NCBI GenBank assembly: GCA_002694025.1
Contig: NZKX01000011.1
Location: 1-6,159, forward strand
Length of the DNA: 6,159 bases
From: Fidelibacterota bacterium
GTDB taxonomy: Bacteria > Marinisomatota > Marinisomatia > Marinisomatales > UBA1611
Direction of reading: 5' to 3'
The translations under genes were made by a program, and so were the position numbers. Positions 1-5,731 of the stretch are shown in pieces. Position 1 is the first letter of the stretch, and each line of letters starts with the position of its first letter. Under the pieces are notes generated by a model. The model was not told where the DNA came from. It did not search any database and was given only the letters and a program-made list of their open reading frames with translations.

Positions 1-58
1 AAATAAAATTAATATTTATTTTGATCCAATAAGTCTTATATGAACAACTGTTAATCGA

Positions 59-940
59 ATGTTAGTTTTAGCTACTTATTTCCTAATATTTATTTTTCAA
101 ACCTCGGTATATGCTAATGCTAATGCCTTTACATCCTTTTCATGCCTTAGTATGGGAGGAGCTGGGTATTTATATCAATCAGCAAATACGCAAATAAAAA
201 ATCCAGCAGTCTTTAATAAATCAAGAAGTTTTACAACTTCTATTGTAAAATATCCTGCTTCAATTAGAAGTCAAAGTTTAAACCTAAATCTACCCACTGA
301 AAATTTCGTTTTTTCTTCCTCTTTAAAACATTTATCATATGGAGTATTCAAAGGATATGATGAATATGGGAGAAGTATTGGCAGCTACAAGTCTTATGAA
401 ACTTGGGTAGATGGATACTTTGCAAAAAAAATTAATTCTTTACCAATTTATCTTGGATCAAGTATGTCTATTAAATCATCAAATTTTCACAATGCTAATA
501 CTAAAAATTTATCAACATCTTTTGGGCTAATAAAAAACTTCAAGAATGAAAATAATTCAATTGGGATTTCAATTAATCAATTTGGCATAAACTTTTTTAA
601 TGGTAAGCGCTCCTATACTAATCCAAGGATTGTTTTAAGTAGCTCCAAAAAACTTAAATATTTACCAGCTATTAGCTATATTGATTTTCTGCAAGAAAAA
701 AACCATACTGAAGTTTTTATGGGAATATGCTTTATTTATAGTGAAAAAATTAAAATTTTAGCAGGATCATCCACCAGAAAATTTGATCAAAATACTTCAC
801 AAAGTCTAATTACTTCACTCCTTGGATCTACGGGGTTTGGATTAAGCTATGATACGAAAAAAATATTAGTCCAATATGGTTTTTACTATTATGGTATTGG
901 AACTAGAGTAGATGGTCTAAATATAGGAATGTCCTTTTGA
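59..940 (+). CDS. PorV/PorQ-like outer-membrane beta-barrel protein
   Basis: Probable outer-membrane protein of 293 residues. A hydrophobic signal peptide (residues 1-19) ends in VYA, with likely cleavage before N20. It is followed by an SMGGAG stretch (31-36) and an NPA motif (48-50), the pattern found at the N-terminus of PorV/PorQ and related FadL-like barrels of the FCB group. The rest alternates polar and hydrophobic residues, is rich in Ser, Tyr, Phe and Gly as expected for beta strands, and ends in Phe, as barrel proteins assembled by BAM usually do. The ATG at 59 is the first usable start: a TGA at 41-43 closes the frame upstream. No Shine-Dalgarno sequence is visible. The stop overlaps the start of the lipase gene, so the two are probably translated together. 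Whether it is a transporter, a secretion accessory or a lipid channel cannot be told from sequence alone; membership of a named family is inferred from short motifs. Confidence 0.72.
   Translation: MLVLATYFLIFIFQTSVYANANAFTSFSCLSMGGAGYLYQSANTQIKNPAVFNKSRSFTTSIVKYPASIRSQSLNLNLPTENFVFSSSLKHLSYGVFKGYDEYGRSIGSYKSYETWVDGYFAKKINSLPIYLGSSMSIKSSNFHNANTKNLSTSFGLIKNFKNENNSIGISINQFGINFFNGKRSYTNPRIVLSSSKKLKYLPAISYIDFLQEKNHTEVFMGICFIYSEKIKILAGSSTRKFDQNTSQSLITSLLGSTGFGLSYDTKKILVQYGFYYYGIGTRVDGLNIGMSF
925..928 (+). promoter_or_regulatory. Shine-Dalgarno-like AGGA for the lipase TTG start
   Basis: AGGA lies eight bases before the TTG at 937, inside the last codons of the upstream gene. It supports TTG as the lipase start. 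The ATG at 929-931 is in the upstream gene's frame, where it encodes a Met near the C-terminus, and cannot start the lipase. Confidence 0.45.
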
Positions 941-2127
941 GGTTTTTTAGCATTATTTTTTTATTGATTTCATATCTTAAATCAGAAAACAATTACCCTG
1001 TAGTTCTTATACATGGATTTATGGGCTGGGGACCAGAAGAAATGGGGCATTATTCCTATTGGGGGGGGAGTCGTAACTATATTCAGGAATTAGAAGATGA
1101 TGGTTATAAAATAATTGCAGTATCGGTGGGACCAATATCTTCAAATTGGGACAGGGCGATTGAAGTCTTCTACCAATTAAAAGGAGGGCAGGTTGACTAT
1201 GGTTCTGCTCATTCAGATAAAAATAAAATAATTAGGGCACCTAAAGAAAAACATTATTCTGGTTTATATCCCCAATGGAATAATAAAAACCCTATTCACA
1301 TTGTCGGACATAGTATGGGGGGACAAACTGCAAGGATGTTAAATTATTTGCTATCTTCAGAGATATACGATAATAATGGGAAAAAGGAACATTCCTACCT
1401 TTTAGGTAGCTCATCCACCGGATGGATTAAAAGTATTACAACGATTTCTACACCTCATGATGGTACTACCCTAACCCATATTATAACCAGCACTATTCCA
1501 TATGTTCAATATTTTGCCGGAGTAGCAGGGCTTTTTGGTAATGGTTATTTTAATTTTGACTTGGAGCATTTTGGAATAAAAAAACAAAAAAACGAAACTT
1601 GGTTAAGTTTTATAACGAGGCTGAAAGATAATTCTATAATGAACACCAAAAATTTTAGTACATATGATTTAAGTCTTAGCGGTGCAAAAAATTTTAACGG
1701 ATATTCGCAAGCTTCTCCGGATGTGTATTACTTTTCATTTGTTACATCAACTACGAAAAAAGATCAAAAGAGCAATTTTCATGTTCCCTTTGATAACACA
1801 CCATTATTAAACAAGGCTAGAGCAAGATTGATTGGATCTAGGTCAGGTTATTGGAACGAAGGTAAACAAACAGATTCATCTTGGTTTGAAAATGATGGAG
1901 TAGTCAACTCGATATCAATGTATGGACCAACTACAGGGGTAAACGGACCAGACCCTATAATTGAGTTTGATTCTGAGGATTTATTAATTACAGGTCAGTG
2001 GTATTGGAAAAAAATAAATCAAATGGATCATTGGAGCATTATAGGACATTTTGGATCTGATGAAAAAAAACAACGAGGGTTTCGTATAATAAAAAATCAT
2101 TTAGCACTATTGAAGACACTGCAATAA
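937..2127 (+). CDS. Secreted triacylglycerol lipase, family I.5 (Staphylococcus/Geobacillus type)
   Basis: Alpha/beta-hydrolase expected to hydrolyse triacylglycerols or other esters outside the cytoplasm. Residues 1-16 form a short signal peptide (one Arg, then a hydrophobic FFSIIFLLI core). The oxyanion strand PVVLIHGFMGWG is at 21-32. The nucleophile is Ser126 in GHSMGG, the acid is Asp320 in ENDGVVN, and the base is His365 in MDHWSIIG. Further family I.5 hallmarks are YWGG (41-44), SSNWDRA (68-74), VDYGSAH (86-92), TPHDGTT (172-178) and YDLSLSGA (243-250). By comparison with Geobacillus L1 lipase, Asp72, His92 and Asp244 match zinc ligands; the fourth ligand is less clear and may be His106. 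No Cys, no lipobox and no type IX secretion C-terminal domain are visible, so the mature enzyme may stay in the periplasm or leave by another route. The start is TTG at 937, overlapping the previous stop as TTGA; it gives a complete signal peptide. Length (396) fits the family. The family is best known from Firmicutes. Confidence 0.93.
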   Translation: MRFFSIIFLLISYLKSENNYPVVLIHGFMGWGPEEMGHYSYWGGSRNYIQELEDDGYKIIAVSVGPISSNWDRAIEVFYQLKGGQVDYGSAHSDKNKIIRAPKEKHYSGLYPQWNNKNPIHIVGHSMGGQTARMLNYLLSSEIYDNNGKKEHSYLLGSSSTGWIKSITTISTPHDGTTLTHIITSTIPYVQYFAGVAGLFGNGYFNFDLEHFGIKKQKNETWLSFITRLKDNSIMNTKNFSTYDLSLSGAKNFNGYSQASPDVYYFSFVTSTTKKDQKSNFHVPFDNTPLLNKARARLIGSRSGYWNEGKQTDSSWFENDGVVNSISMYGPTTGVNGPDPIIEFDSEDLLITGQWYWKKINQMDHWSIIGHFGSDEKKQRGFRIIKNHLALLKTLQ

Positions 2128-2145
2128 ACATTGTATATTACAAAT

Positions 2146-2565
2146 ATGCAATATAGTGAGTTCTTATTCCAATTATTTTTCAATCTTAAAGCGTTATATC
2201 AAAAAAATCTAAATATCCCAAACATAAGTTTTCAACAAGCTTTAACACTTGCAATTATTGATGAAAGCGGATTGAAAATGTCTAGATTATCAAAAATGCT
2301 TGGCATTGACAATAGTACTACCACCAGGCTAATTGATGGCCTAGAGAAAAAGGGCTTAGTTAGGAGGAGGCGCGATGATTTTGATAGTAGAAGTCTGAAA
2401 GTTTTCTTGACGAACGACGGTGAAAAAATTTATACCTCTATTGAGCTTCAGCTGGAAGAAATTAGTTTTGAAATTGAGAAGCAGCTTAATAAAAAAAATA
2501 GAGAGCAAATCGTTGAAGCTGGGATTGCTTTGAACTGGGCCCTTTCAAAGAAGCTTTACAAGTAA
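2146..2565 (+). CDS. MarR-family winged-helix transcriptional regulator
   Basis: Small DNA-binding regulator, expected to act as a dimer. I chose the ATG at 2146 (139 residues); a TTG at 2131, three bases after the lipase stop, would add five residues. Counting from ATG, an N-terminal helix (about 3-22) is followed by the winged-helix domain. MSRLSKMLGID (45-55) and NSTTTRLIDGLEKKGLV (56-72) form the helix-turn-helix and recognition helix. The wing RRRRDDFDSRS (73-83) carries the D-x-R pattern typical of MarR proteins. The C-terminal part (about 96-134) is long helix for dimerisation. It has no Cys, so it is not a thiol-sensing OhrR-type protein. It lies between lipase and mutY; it may regulate this operon or the lipase, but no operator could be recognised and the effector is unknown. 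Confidence 0.88.
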   Translation: MQYSEFLFQLFFNLKALYQKNLNIPNISFQQALTLAIIDESGLKMSRLSKMLGIDNSTTTRLIDGLEKKGLVRRRRDDFDSRSLKVFLTNDGEKIYTSIELQLEEISFEIEKQLNKKNREQIVEAGIALNWALSKKLYK

Positions 2566-3627
2566 TTGGTTAATACAAATAAAAAATTTTCCCGTGAAAT
2601 AATATCCTGGTTTTCAGAAAATAAAAGATCTTTAAACTTTCGCAAAACAAAAGATCCATATAAAATTTGGTTGTCAGAGGTCATGCTGCAGCAAACTCAA
2701 GTTAAAACGGTTTTACCTTTCTATGATAAATGGACAAAAAAATTTCCTACGTTAGAAAGTGTTTCATTATCAAATTTAGATACATTACTTAAATTTTGGG
2801 AAGGGCTTGGTTATTATAAAAGATGCATTAATTTTTATAATGCTTCTAAAATTATTGTAAATGATTTTAGCGGTAAAATTCCATGTGTAAAAGAAAGGTT
2901 TTTATCCTTGCCTGGCGTTGGGGAGTACACTGCTTCAGCAGTGATGTCAATTGCATTTAATCAACCTTATCCAGTTCTTGATGGTAATGTTAAAAGGGTT
3001 ATTTCAAGAGTTCTTGGTATCAAAAGATTAACTATTTACAATATCAAAAGAATTAATAATTTTTTAGAATCAGAAATATGTCTATCTAAACCTGGTGACT
3101 TTAACCAAGGATTAATGGAAATTGGTGCTCTTATTTGTAAACCAATAGTTCCCAAATGTAATAAGTGCCCGATAAATGAATATTGTTATGCCCAAAAAAA
3201 AGGTTTCCCTGAACAATTTCCAATTAAAACGAAATCTAAACCTAAACCTAATTATGATGTAGTTGTAGCAATAATATGGAGGCAGAATAAGTTTTACATT
3301 CAAAAAAGGGGGACTAATAAAATGTTGGGAGGATTATGGGAATTCCCGGGCGGAATAGTTAAAAGAGGTGAAGACCCAGAAAGTGTTTTGAAACAAAAAG
3401 TTTTCACAGATTGTGAAGCTGATTTAAAAATCCATAAGAAAGTAGGTTCAGTAGAACATGCCTTCTCACACTTTAATATAATACTAACTGGCTATTTTTG
3501 TTCAGAAAGAAAATATTTCATTGAAGAAAAAGAAAATAGAAAATGGATTTCAAAAAAAAATATAAAAGATTACCCTTTTCCGAAAGCAAATCATAAGCTT
3601 TTTAAAAAACTTGAGTTGCATAATTAG
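2566..3627 (+). CDS. mutY: A/G-specific adenine DNA glycosylase MutY
   Basis: Base-excision repair enzyme that removes adenine mispaired with 8-oxoguanine. The catalytic Glu38 is in WLSEVMLQQTQV (35-46) and the helix-hairpin-helix LPGVG is at 115-119. The catalytic Asp139 is in VLDGNVKR. An Fe-S cluster loop has Cys191, 198, 201 and 207 with the standard C-x6-C-x2-C-x5-C spacing. The C-terminal NUDIX-like domain (about 230-350) has WEFPGG (258-263) but a decayed NUDIX box, as expected for MutY, and an FSH loop (300-302) that in this family contacts 8-oxoguanine. The usual LPWR/LPWQ motif near the N-terminus reads LNFR (23-26). Length 353 is normal. The start must be TTG at 2566: the marR stop lies directly before it in the same frame, and the next ATG (Met40) would remove the catalytic Glu38. 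No strong ribosome binding site is seen, so translation probably depends on coupling. Confidence 0.96.
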   Translation: MVNTNKKFSREIISWFSENKRSLNFRKTKDPYKIWLSEVMLQQTQVKTVLPFYDKWTKKFPTLESVSLSNLDTLLKFWEGLGYYKRCINFYNASKIIVNDFSGKIPCVKERFLSLPGVGEYTASAVMSIAFNQPYPVLDGNVKRVISRVLGIKRLTIYNIKRINNFLESEICLSKPGDFNQGLMEIGALICKPIVPKCNKCPINEYCYAQKKGFPEQFPIKTKSKPKPNYDVVVAIIWRQNKFYIQKRGTNKMLGGLWEFPGGIVKRGEDPESVLKQKVFTDCEADLKIHKKVGSVEHAFSHFNIILTGYFCSERKYFIEEKENRKWISKKNIKDYPFPKANHKLFKKLELHN

Positions 3628-3628
3628 T

Positions 3629-4342
3629 ATGCTTAAAACGGTTTATTCTTTTATAATTTGGCCTATTTGGTATGCTTTTTTTATTCCTTCTTTATTAATC
3701 TTATTCCTCTTAATCGTAACAGTCCCAAGAAATAACCTTTTCTATTTTATTCGACCGTTATGTTGGATGTATTGTTTTTTTGCAGGTCAGTGGTTAAGAA
3801 AAATCAATAAACCTCCAAAAAAAGAAGACGGTCCATATTTATATATGTTTAATCACGTATCTATGTTTGATCAGTTTATGATCGGAGCATATGTGACTCA
3901 CTATATAACTGCTGTAGCAGCTATTGAAATTTTTAAATATCCAATATTTGGTTTTCTAATTAAAAAATATGGTGTTATACCTATTGTGAGACAAAAAATA
4001 AAAAAAGCAATAGGTAGTTTAAATCTCGCCGAAAAAGCAATCAGGCAAGGAACTTCGTTTTTAATTTCTCCAGAAGGTACAAGGACATTAACAGGCAAGA
4101 TTGGGTCGTTTAAAAAAGGTCCCTTTCACCTAGCTAAAAATACTAATGTAACTATTGTACCGATTGCTATTAAAGGAGGTTTAAGGGCGAAAAAGAAAAA
4201 TGATTGGCGTATACAGCCTGGCATCCTAACAATTGTATTTGGAAAGCCCATAGAAAGTTCTGAGTACTTAAATTTAAATATATCAGAATTACAAGATTTA
4301 GTTTTGAAAAGAATAGTAGAATTAAAGAACAAGGATTTATAA
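3629..4342 (+). CDS. plsC: 1-acyl-sn-glycerol-3-phosphate acyltransferase (PlsC/LPLAT family)
   Basis: Inner-membrane-associated acyltransferase, expected to add the second acyl chain to lysophosphatidic acid in phospholipid synthesis. An N-terminal hydrophobic region (about 5-32, with a second at 37-53) anchors it. Motif I is NHVSMFD (75-81), the H-x4-D catalytic pair being His76 and Asp81. Motif II is the YGVIPIVR stretch (114-121), motif III is PEGTR (148-152) and motif IV is VPIAIKG (177-183). At 237 residues it has typical PlsC length. I chose the ATG at 3629, one base after the mutY stop; a TTG at 3611 would add six residues and overlap mutY by 17 bases. LPLAT members vary in acceptor, so another lysophospholipid is possible, but the motif set fits PlsC well. 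Confidence 0.9.
   Translation: MLKTVYSFIIWPIWYAFFIPSLLILFLLIVTVPRNNLFYFIRPLCWMYCFFAGQWLRKINKPPKKEDGPYLYMFNHVSMFDQFMIGAYVTHYITAVAAIEIFKYPIFGFLIKKYGVIPIVRQKIKKAIGSLNLAEKAIRQGTSFLISPEGTRTLTGKIGSFKKGPFHLAKNTNVTIVPIAIKGGLRAKKKNDWRIQPGILTIVFGKPIESSEYLNLNISELQDLVLKRIVELKNKDL
4331..4335 (+). promoter_or_regulatory. Shine-Dalgarno AAGGA for the DoxX-like gene
   Basis: AAGGA sits nine bases before the ATG at 4345, inside the last codons of plsC. It supports that start and co-translation with plsC. Confidence 0.5.
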
Positions 4343-4344
4343 AA

Positions 4345-4839
4345 ATGAAAAAATTATTTTTCCTAATTTTATTTCTTCCATCATTTGTCATTTGTCAAAG
4401 TGTTGAAGAACTTTATGGAGATAGGATTGAATTGCTTGGCATTCCATTCAAAGATCCATTTGTACTTTGCCAAGTTTTGATTGCCATATTTTTGGTTATT
4501 ATTTTTTTACAATCTAGCCTAGATAAAATATTTGATAGAAAAAACAATATGGCTTTTTTTGAATCGTACTTTTCTAATACTTTGCTTAGATATATCACTC
4601 CATACTTATTGACAATAATTACTATTTTTGAATTAGCAGGTTCAGCTACTCTTATCTATGGAGTATATTATGCTTTTACAGCAAAAACAACGTTATGGAT
4701 TTTTTATGGTTACGTAATTTTAGCACTAACAATAATGTTTTTACTTTTAGGACAAAGAATTGCTAAAGATTATGAAGGTTCAGCAAACCTTGTACCATAT
4801 TTTATTTTAATTATGCTTGGTATTATGAGTATGTACTGA
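4345..4839 (+). CDS. DoxX-like integral membrane protein with N-terminal signal-like segment
   Basis: Membrane protein of 164 residues resembling the DoxX-like proteins common in Bacteroidota. Four hydrophobic segments lie at about 40-56, 84-106, 117-136 and 148-163. Family-like features are FLQSSLDKIFD (54-64) after the first helix, FELAGSATLIYG (95-106) in the second, and GQRIAKDYEG (136-145) then LVPYF (149-153) around the last. The biochemical role of this subgroup is not established; DoxX relatives have been linked to quinone or thiosulfate oxidation and redox stress, but nothing here proves that. Ahead of the four helices is an extra segment (1-17: KK then a hydrophobic core ending FVIC) followed by Gln18, resembling a cleavable signal peptide, and a short polar stretch (19-37). 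The residue before Cys17 is Ile, a poor lipobox, so it is probably not a lipoprotein. The gene starts two bases after plsC and seems to end the operon. Confidence 0.72.
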   Translation: MKKLFFLILFLPSFVICQSVEELYGDRIELLGIPFKDPFVLCQVLIAIFLVIIFLQSSLDKIFDRKNNMAFFESYFSNTLLRYITPYLLTIITIFELAGSATLIYGVYYAFTAKTTLWIFYGYVILALTIMFLLLGQRIAKDYEGSANLVPYFILIMLGIMSMY

Positions 4840-4904
4840 TTATTTTAGTATAAGGATTTTTTAACTAAATCAATTTCAATCTTTTAATTAATTGCACAGA
4901 ACAT
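4840..4904 (+). other. AT-rich intergenic spacer, first loose gap in the gene run
   Basis: Sixty-five bases between the DoxX-like gene and the coiled-coil gene, against gaps of at most about 18 bases upstream. A weak six-pair hairpin (4834-4839 with 4845-4850, including one G-T pair) precedes a T-run at 4857-4862; its stem is too AT-rich to call a terminator with confidence. The spacer may hold a promoter for the next gene, but I could not pick out convincing elements. Confidence 0.4.
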
Positions 4905-5261
4905 ATGAAAAAAGAAAATTCTTCTACTACTATTTTATTGACAATAAATATAATTTTGATAATAGTCGGCCTGTTGATGATAAATAAACGTATTCTAAAT
5001 ACTGATGAGAAATCTGATACCTTAAAACAAAAAATAAATCAAATTGAATCTCAACTAGATGTTCTGATTGATGATACAAAAACTGCAAAACAACAGGTTA
5101 TTGTTGCTAATAAAGATTTTATGCAGTTGAGTAATTCTATGGCTGTTAATGATAAAATATTGAAAAAATTAAACACTGAAATAAAAGGTGCTGTTAAAGA
5201 AATTAAAGAAGTTAAAGATCTAACAGAGTTGCAAAACCGAAAGCTTTATATCTCAGAATAA
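4905..5261 (+). CDS. Small membrane-anchored coiled-coil protein, function unknown
   Basis: I do not recognise the family. The 118-residue protein has a short polar N-terminus (1-8: MKKENSST) and one transmembrane helix (about 9-26, rich in Ile and Leu). From about residue 30 to 114 it is charged and helical, with spaced Leu, Ile and Val suggesting a coiled coil, for example the stretch from L40 through I46 and L51 to V53. With no helix-breaking Pro in the soluble part and no Cys, a long rod held at the inner membrane is likely; the Lys-rich N-terminus suggests it stays inside, which would put the rod in the periplasm. The reading frame is clean and begins with ATG, with no obvious Shine-Dalgarno sequence. 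The arrangement resembles FtsB/FtsL-like or LapA-like bitopic proteins only in overall shape; no specific motif supports such a name. Confidence 0.7.
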   Translation: MKKENSSTTILLTINIILIIVGLLMINKRILNTDEKSDTLKQKINQIESQLDVLIDDTKTAKQQVIVANKDFMQLSNSMAVNDKILKKLNTEIKGAVKEIKEVKDLTELQNRKLYISE

Positions 5262-5364
5262 TTTTTTTATATTATTACTCAAAACATTTTCAACAGTTTA
5301 GTTTTTCCATTTAAATTGCGCTTATAAAATTAAAAATGTTAAGTTATTTTAAAGGAGTACAAAG
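5262..5364 (+). promoter_or_regulatory. Upstream region of the ferredoxin gene, possible promoter
   Basis: A 103-base AT-rich spacer, the longest in the window, leads to the ferredoxin gene. A TATAAA box at 5323-5328 could be a -10 element, about 36 bases before the start codon, but no good -35 hexamer is found 16-18 bases upstream. The strong Shine-Dalgarno sequence and the terminator after the gene suggest that ferredoxin is its own transcription unit, which is the main reason to expect a promoter here. The exact element is uncertain. Confidence 0.35.
5351..5357 (+). promoter_or_regulatory. Strong Shine-Dalgarno AAAGGAG of the ferredoxin gene
   Basis: AAAGGAG lies seven bases before the ATG at 5365, an ideal match and spacing. 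It is the best ribosome binding site in the window and suggests high expression of ferredoxin. Confidence 0.85.
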
Positions 5365-5670
5365 ATGGCTTATATAATTGCTGAACCTTGCGTTGGGACT
5401 TGCGACACTGCTTGCGTAGAAGTTTGCCCTGTTGATTGTATTCATGGTCCATACGATAAAGAAGGCGCTGGTGCTGAGGCTAAGGTAGATGGTTTCGTAC
5501 CAAAGGATAATGATTCACTTTACATTGATCCCGAGGAATGCATTGATTGTGGTGCTTGTGAACCAGAGTGTCCCGTTGAAGCTATTTTTGAAGAAAGTGA
5601 AGTACCTGATGAATGGAATAAATACATAAAAATTAATTATGATTGGTTTGGCAGAGAATACACAGGTTAA
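5365..5670 (+). CDS. Seven-iron-type (3Fe-4S/4Fe-4S) ferredoxin
   Basis: Small soluble electron carrier, 101 residues, acting in the cytoplasm. The N-terminal motif C9-x7-C17-x3-C21-Pro and the C-terminal motif C59-x2-C62-x2-C65-x3-C69-Pro match the FdxA/Thermus/Azotobacter seven-iron pattern. In that family C9, C17 and C69 would hold the 3Fe-4S cluster and C21, C59, C62 and C65 the 4Fe-4S cluster. C25 matches a conserved free Cys of Azotobacter FdI. An extra C13 lies within the first motif, one position off the C-x2-C spacing of eight-iron ferredoxins, so a second 4Fe-4S cluster cannot be excluded. Between the motifs is an acidic insertion (about 28-50) of roughly 20 residues absent from the short Thermus protein. 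The C-terminus (78-101) holds a PDEW motif matching PEQW-like sequences of the family. Codon use includes more G and C than its neighbours, as for a highly expressed gene. Confidence 0.93.
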   Translation: MAYIIAEPCVGTCDTACVEVCPVDCIHGPYDKEGAGAEAKVDGFVPKDNDSLYIDPEECIDCGACEPECPVEAIFEESEVPDEWNKYIKINYDWFGREYTG

Positions 5671-5693
5671 CCTTTTTTACAAATATTGCGAAG

Positions 5694-5723
5694 AAAAGCG
5701 GTTGTTTTCACAACCGCTTTTTT
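5694..5723 (+). terminator. Rho-independent terminator after ferredoxin
   Basis: Perfect inverted repeat: 5694-5704 (AAAAGCGGTTG) pairs with 5711-5721 (CAACCGCTTTT), an 11-pair stem. A further T5705-A5710 pair is possible, leaving a TTTC loop. The GC-rich core is followed by a run of six T (5718-5723). It lies 23 bases after the ferredoxin stop. Confidence 0.92.
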
Positions 5724-5731
5724 ATTGAAAA

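Noticed and set aside
1..43. Possible 3' end of an upstream gene, open in one frame up to a TGA at 41-43.
   Set aside because: Only 13 codons are visible, with no recognisable motif, and another frame is also open up to a TAA at 30-32; neither can be supported.
110..127. GCTAAT-type tandem repeat near the signal peptide cleavage site of the barrel protein.
   Set aside because: Only two copies of six bases encoding Ala-Asn; too short to be a meaningful repeat.
3112..3303. Minus-strand open frame inside mutY.
   Set aside because: It lies wholly within the Fe-S and linker region of a clear mutY gene on the other strand; its repeated Arg-Phe stretch is just the complement of the Lys/Pro-rich linker.
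3901..4391. Three minus-strand open frames across plsC and the start of the DoxX-like gene.
   Set aside because: They lie opposite conserved acyltransferase motifs, have no family features of their own, and reflect AT-rich codon use on the coding strand.
4413..4598. Minus-strand open frame inside the DoxX-like gene.
   Set aside because: Shadow of a membrane protein gene; no start signal or recognisable product.
4834..4862. Hairpin at the end of the DoxX-like gene followed by T-rich sequence, as a terminator.
   Set aside because: The stem is six pairs with one G-T pair and almost no GC, and the T-run is several bases away; too weak to call.
5283..5340. Inverted repeat AACATTTT/AAAATGTT (5283-5290 and 5333-5340) upstream of ferredoxin, as an operator or riboswitch.
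   Set aside because: The eight-base arms are AT-only apart from one pair and lie 42 bases apart in AT-rich sequence, so chance is a sufficient explanation.
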